38,090 nt of DNA from Burkholderiales bacterium (lineage in GTDB: Bacteria > Pseudomonadota > Gammaproteobacteria > Burkholderiales > Burkholderiaceae_C), in the NCBI GenBank assembly GCA_025358485.1, contig JANYJJ010000112.1, forward strand, positions 1 to 38,090, in the 5' to 3' direction. Under the pieces are notes generated by a model that worked only from the letters and a program-made list of their open reading frames with translations, was not told where the DNA came from and searched no databases. A program made the translations under genes and the position numbers. Shown in pieces: positions 34,286 through 38,090 of this stretch. The stretch's first letter is position 1, and every line of letters starts with the position of its first letter.

Positions 34286-36532
34286 TCACTTGCGACGTGC
34301 CGAGCGAACACCTTCTATACCTTGCACCAAGCCCAGCACGTGGCCCAGGCGGGCGGAGTCGGCAATCTCGACCGTGAAGGTCATCCACGCGGTGCCGCCC
34401 GAAGCGTCTTTCACCGACTGGGTTTTCACGCCGGTGACGTTCATTTGGTCTTTGACAAACACCTCAGAAATATCGCGCAGCAAGCCGCGCCGGTCGGCCG
34501 CTTCCACCAGCACATCGACCGGATATTGCTCGCCGCCCTGGGCGCGCGGACGGCCCCAGTTCACGGCAATCAAACGTTCGGGTGCGCGCTTGGCCAGCTC
34601 GCGAAAATTGCTGCAATCCACGCGGTGAATGGCCACGCCCTTGCCGCGAGTGACGTAGCCGCCAATGACATCAGGCGGCGCGGGGCGACAGCAGCGCGCC
34701 AAGCTGGTGAGCAGTGACTCCACGCCCACCACCAGCACGCCGCCTTGCGGCAATTCAGCGTCACTTTTTGGTTTGCGCAGCGCGATGACTTCATCGGCGG
34801 TGGGGACTGCTTCAGCCGGGCGCAACAGGTTCTCGATGGTGCGGAGCGAGAACTCGTCTTTGCCCACCACTTCAAACAAATCATCGGCCTGACGGAAGCC
34901 GAGTTGCTCGGCCAGCGTCGTCAATTTGACGGCGGTTTTGCCTTCGCGTTGCAGCAGTTTTTCAACTGCTTCGCGGCCACGCGCAATCGTCTGCGCCTGC
35001 GCCAACAAATTGAACCAGCCGCGCACCTTGGCTTTGGAGCGCGCGCTTTTCAAATAGCCCAACTCGGCGTTCAACCAATCCAGCGACGGCCCGCCTTCTT
35101 TGATGGCGGTCACCTCCACCGTTTGGCCACTTTGCAAAGGCGTGTTCAGCGGCACCATGACGCCGTCAACTTTGGCACCACGACAACGGTGGCCGAGGTC
35201 GGTGTGCACGGTGTAGGCAAAGTCAATCGGCGTGGCGCCGGCCACCAATTCGACAATGGCGGCCTGCGGCGTGAAGACGTAGATGCGGTCGTCAAACACT
35301 TCTTCGCCATCAGCTTGCGGGCGCGGCCCATCGCCATCGGCTGAGGAGAAATCGCGCTCCCAAGCCAGCAGTTGGCGCAGCACGGCTTTGCGCGCTTCGG
35401 TGACTTGCGCGTCGAAATCACCGGCTGCGCTGAGCCCCGCATAGCCTTTCACGCCCGCTTCTTTGTAGGCCCAGTGCGCGGCCACACCGTGCTCGGCATG
35501 GTCGTGCATGGCGCGGGTGCGGATTTGCACTTCGACAGCGCGGCCTGCGCCGTCACGCACGACGGTGTGCAGCGACTGATAGCCGTTGGCTTTAGGCCGC
35601 GCGATGTAGTCGTCAAACTCGCCCGCCACCGGCGTGTGACGCTCGTGCACGTGGCTGAGCACGGCATAGCAAGCGGGCACATCGGCCACGATCACGCGCA
35701 CCGCGCGCACGTCGAGCACCTGCGAAAACTCAAGCGCCTTGCCCTGCATTTTTTTCCAAATGCTGTAGATGTGTTTGGGGCGACCTTGCACCTCGGCGCG
35801 CACGCCTTGACGATGCAAATCTTGTTCAAGCCGACGTTGAAGATCCGCCATGCCCAGTTCGCGCTCGGTGCGTTTTTCGTCCAACCAATGCGCGACCAGT
35901 TTGTACTTTTCGGGCTCGGAAAACCGAAACGCCAGGTCTTCAATTTCCCACTTGATTTGCCAAATGCCCAAGCGGTTGGCCAAGGGCGCAAACACCTGCA
36001 AGGACTCGCGCGCCAACGCGGCTGGGCACTGCTGTTTGGTGACGGCAAAGTGGCGCAGCGTTTGCAGCCGCGACGCCAGACGCAGCAGCACAACGCGCAG
36101 GTCGCTAGAAAACGCCAGCAGCATCTTGCGCACACGCTCGGTTTGCTGCGCTTTTTGTTCAACGCCCACCTTCGCATCGCGCGCGGCGCGCTGAATTTGC
36201 ACCAGCTTGCGGGTGTGCATGACCAAGCTGGCGTGCGATGCGCCGAAAGCTTTGGTCACCATCTCTTCAGGCTTGCTGAGGTAGTCCCCGGCGTAAACCA
36301 AATAGGCCGCCGCACGCATGGACGGAGCGGCACCGATGGCCTTCAAGATGGCGGCCACGCCGTCGGCGTGCACCAGCGCGTCTTCGCCCGTGTCCAGCGT
36401 TTGATCGGTCAGCAGCGGCTCGGCAAAGGCGCGCGCGCGCAGCAGTTGTGCGTCTTCAATCTCACCGCTGTCACCCATCAGTTGAACGATGGGGGCAGCG
36501 GACGCCGTCGCCGCAGAAGCCTCGGTTTTCAT
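34286..36532 (-). CDS. relA: (p)ppGpp synthetase RelA, monofunctional type
   Basis: A 748-residue ribosome-associated stringent response enzyme that makes (p)ppGpp from ATP and GTP/GDP. The N-terminal hydrolase-like domain lacks the catalytic His-Asp pair (the segment near residues 75-85 reads AYLVYAGDYL), so hydrolysis is not expected. The synthetase domain carries EFDD at 305-308, the acidic EXDD signature of monofunctional RelA, and GYQSLHT at 317-323. A TGS domain (about 415-478), a Cys-containing region (LARCCRP, Cys614-615, Cys640) and a C-terminal ACT domain (about 665-748) follow. The ATG overlaps the stop of the upstream alpha/beta hydrolase gene by four bases (ATGA). Confidence 0.95.
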   Translation of the reverse strand: MKTEASAATASAAPIVQLMGDSGEIEDAQLLRARAFAEPLLTDQTLDTGEDALVHADGVAAILKAIGAAPSMRAAAYLVYAGDYLSKPEEMVTKAFGASHASLVMHTRKLVQIQRAARDAKVGVEQKAQQTERVRKMLLAFSSDLRVVLLRLASRLQTLRHFAVTKQQCPAALARESLQVFAPLANRLGIWQIKWEIEDLAFRFSEPEKYKLVAHWLDEKRTERELGMADLQRRLEQDLHRQGVRAEVQGRPKHIYSIWKKMQGKALEFSQVLDVRAVRVIVADVPACYAVLSHVHERHTPVAGEFDDYIARPKANGYQSLHTVVRDGAGRAVEVQIRTRAMHDHAEHGVAAHWAYKEAGVKGYAGLSAAGDFDAQVTEARKAVLRQLLAWERDFSSADGDGPRPQADGEEVFDDRIYVFTPQAAIVELVAGATPIDFAYTVHTDLGHRCRGAKVDGVMVPLNTPLQSGQTVEVTAIKEGGPSLDWLNAELGYLKSARSKAKVRGWFNLLAQAQTIARGREAVEKLLQREGKTAVKLTTLAEQLGFRQADDLFEVVGKDEFSLRTIENLLRPAEAVPTADEVIALRKPKSDAELPQGGVLVVGVESLLTSLARCCRPAPPDVIGGYVTRGKGVAIHRVDCSNFRELAKRAPERLIAVNWGRPRAQGGEQYPVDVLVEAADRRGLLRDISEVFVKDQMNVTGVKTQSVKDASGGTAWMTFTVEIADSARLGHVLGLVQGIEGVRSARRK

Positions 36533-37395
36533 GGGCGCAGCAAGAACTCCCGCACGGCGGCGATTTGGTCGGGTGCGATCAAAGTGGGCGCGTGGCCGAC
36601 GCCTGCGAATTCGATCAAGTGGGCCTTGGGGCCGCGCTGCGTCATCGCGTGCGCGGTGGCAGGTGTGAGCAGGTCTGATTCAGCGCCGCGCAGCACCAAG
36701 GTCGGTGCGGTGACGGCGTCGTAGGCCTTCCACAGCATGGTCTGGCCGAACGCGGCCATCTCGGGGGTGACGCTGCGAAACGGAACACCAATGCGCGGGT
36801 CGTAATGCGGCTTGAAGCCATCGCCTTCGGCCTTCAGCATGGGCCGCGTCAGTGCCAGCCACTGCTCACGCGTGTGAGGGCCAAAGCTTTTGGAAATGCT
36901 CCACATGTAGTCGGCCGCTTCTTCGACCGACTTCCAATGCATGGGCAAACCCAAATAGCTGCCGATGCGCGCGATGGCGCTGGCTTCCAAAGTGGGGCCT
37001 ACGTCGTTGATCACAAAACGGCGTATGGAATTGTTGGGCAATGCAGCCACGCCCAAACCAATCAAGCCGCCCATCGACGTGCCCAGCCAATCGAGCGAAC
37101 TGGCGTTCAAACGGGCCAGCAAAGTGACCATGTCGGCCACGTACATCGGCACGCTGTAGCCGCTGGGGTCGGCGAGCCAATCAGACGCACCGCGCCCCAC
37201 CACATCGGGGCACACCACGCGGTATTCATTCGACAGGGTCTGCGCCAGGACATCAAAGTCGCGGCCTTGGCGCGTAAGGCCGTGCACGCACAGCAGCACC
37301 TTGGGGTTGAGCGCGTCGCCCCATTCCCAATAGGCCATGCGGTGCAGGCCGCTGGGGGTAAGGCATTGAACATGATTCAGGCGGGGGGTGTTCAT
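36529..37395 (-). CDS. alpha/beta fold hydrolase
   Basis: A 288-residue serine hydrolase. The oxyanion HG is at 38-39, the nucleophile elbow GTSMGG places Ser107, the acid is likely Asp241 in ESDLLTP, and His268 lies in GVGHAPT, so the triad is complete. There is no signal peptide. Substrate cannot be read; an ester or lactone hydrolase is likely. The start MNTPRLNH was chosen because the preceding 179 open codons run antisense through the divergent dehydrogenase gene. Its stop overlaps the relA start (ATGA), giving translational coupling. The 69-base divergent region shows no convincing promoter. Confidence 0.9.
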   Translation of the reverse strand: MNTPRLNHVQCLTPSGLHRMAYWEWGDALNPKVLLCVHGLTRQGRDFDVLAQTLSNEYRVVCPDVVGRGASDWLADPSGYSVPMYVADMVTLLARLNASSLDWLGTSMGGLIGLGVAALPNNSIRRFVINDVGPTLEASAIARIGSYLGLPMHWKSVEEAADYMWSISKSFGPHTREQWLALTRPMLKAEGDGFKPHYDPRIGVPFRSVTPEMAAFGQTMLWKAYDAVTAPTLVLRGAESDLLTPATAHAMTQRGPKAHLIEFAGVGHAPTLIAPDQIAAVREFLLRP

Positions 37396-37464
37396 AAAGC
37401 GCGGCCTTGCATGGGTTGGGTCTTTGATAATCAGCAGTATCGAACACGTCACCAAGGAATAAAA

Positions 37465-38090
37465 ATGTTGAACGGAAAAACAGCCCTCGTCACCGGCTCC
37501 ACCAGCGGCATTGGGCTGGGGATTGCGATGAGCTTGGCGCGTCAAGGTGCCAACGTGGTGCTGAACGGCTTTGGTGACTTTGAAGCCGCCAAAGCGCAAG
37601 TGGCAACGGTGGGCGGCAAGGTGGGCTACCACGGTGCCGACATGAGCAAGCCCGCCGAGATTGCCGATTTGATGGCCTACGCGGCGCGCGATTTCGGCGG
37701 CGTCGATGTGCTGGTCAACAACGCAGGCATCCAATTTGTGGCCCAGGTAGAAGATTTTCCGGTGGAGAAATGGGACGCCATCATCGCCATCAACTTGAGC
37801 TCGGCGTTTCACACCACGCGCTTGGCCATGCCCGGCATGCGCGCCAAAAACTGGGGCCGCATCATCAACGTGGCGTCGGCCCACGGCCTGGTGGCGTCGG
37901 CGCAAAAGTCGGCTTATGTGGCGGCCAAACATGGCTTGGTGGGCTTCACCAAATCAAGCGCGTTGGAAGTGGCCACCACCGGCGTCACCGTGAACGCGAT
38001 TTGCCCCGGCTGGGTGCTGACGCCGTTGGTGCAAAAACAAATTGACGACCGCGCCGCGCGCGAACGCATCACGGTAGACAAAGCCAAGCA
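37465..38090 (+). CDS. bdhA: 3-hydroxybutyrate dehydrogenase (SDR family), 3' end outside window
   Basis: The first 208 codons of a short-chain dehydrogenase that interconverts 3-hydroxybutyrate and acetoacetate with NAD. The cofactor motif TGSTSGIG is at 10-17, NNAG at 85-88, and the catalytic Ser138, Tyr151 and Lys155 are in the NVASAHGL and SAYVAAKHGLVG segments. The last is close to characterised D-3-hydroxybutyrate dehydrogenases. AAGGA lies about seven bases before the ATG. The family is about 260 residues, so roughly 50 are missing at the edge. It is divergent from the hydrolase gene and fits a polyhydroxybutyrate-using organism. Confidence 0.92.
   Translation, partial: MLNGKTALVTGSTSGIGLGIAMSLARQGANVVLNGFGDFEAAKAQVATVGGKVGYHGADMSKPAEIADLMAYAARDFGGVDVLVNNAGIQFVAQVEDFPVEKWDAIIAINLSSAFHTTRLAMPGMRAKNWGRIINVASAHGLVASAQKSAYVAAKHGLVGFTKSSALEVATTGVTVNAICPGWVLTPLVQKQIDDRAARERITVDKAK

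Noticed and set aside
35372-36724. 450-codon open frame on the plus strand
   Set aside because: It is antisense to relA and crosses into the hydrolase gene; His/Gln-rich shadow product.

Overview
The window reads as ordinary chromosome from a betaproteobacterium of the order Burkholderiales, most likely a Comamonadaceae member. The grounds are the G+C-rich codon use, the tig-clpP-clpX-lon block, a PhaR-type polyhydroxybutyrate regulator, a separate synthetase-type RelA and the hpnCDE squalene genes. No prophage, insertion sequence, CRISPR array or rRNA is visible. Coding density is high and no gap exceeds about 230 bases. The genus cannot be fixed from the sequence alone.

Region by region. 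(1) 1-6282, minus strand: tRNA-Leu(UAG), trigger factor, ClpP, ClpX, Lon and the first part of a tRNA that is probably tRNA-Gly. A strong hairpin separates tig from clpP. Both clpP and lon are preceded by look-alike heat-shock (sigma-32) promoters. (2) 6346-10789, minus: a two-gene RND efflux operon (lipoprotein adaptor plus pump) whose promoter abuts a perfect 14-bp TetR-like palindrome. No regulator gene or outer-membrane channel is adjacent. (3) 10913-13950, plus: hpnC-hpnD-hpnE, the three-enzyme route from farnesyl diphosphate to squalene. (4) 13970-17275: a secreted protein of unknown function resembling the TIGR03790 family, a divergent IclR-type regulator, and a PbpG-type D,D-endopeptidase with a long lysine-rich linker. 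(5) 17500-26600, minus: a complete peptide-type ABC importer, then upstream an L,D-carboxypeptidase, the tRNA deaminase TadA and a glutathione transferase. With PbpG close by, this is a plausible peptidoglycan-peptide recycling neighbourhood. (6) 26753-29497, plus: a radical SAM enzyme of unassigned function, translationally coupled to a DUF547 lipoprotein and followed by a secreted DUF302 protein. (7) 29541-32879, minus: a MetC-like PLP lyase, RimO and PhaR. (8) 32981-37395, minus: a Stealth-family phosphotransferase, an intrinsic terminator, tRNA-Val(GAC), relA and an alpha/beta hydrolase overlapping relA. A divergent 3-hydroxybutyrate dehydrogenase runs off the right edge.

The least explained parts are the radical SAM/DUF547/DUF302 cluster, the unusual architecture of the ABC importer (a substrate-binding protein with both a lipid anchor and a C-terminal membrane segment, and a permease with an extra N-terminal module), the TIGR03790-like gene, and several short intergenic repeats and palindromes. 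All functional calls come from reading motifs by eye; no database search was run.
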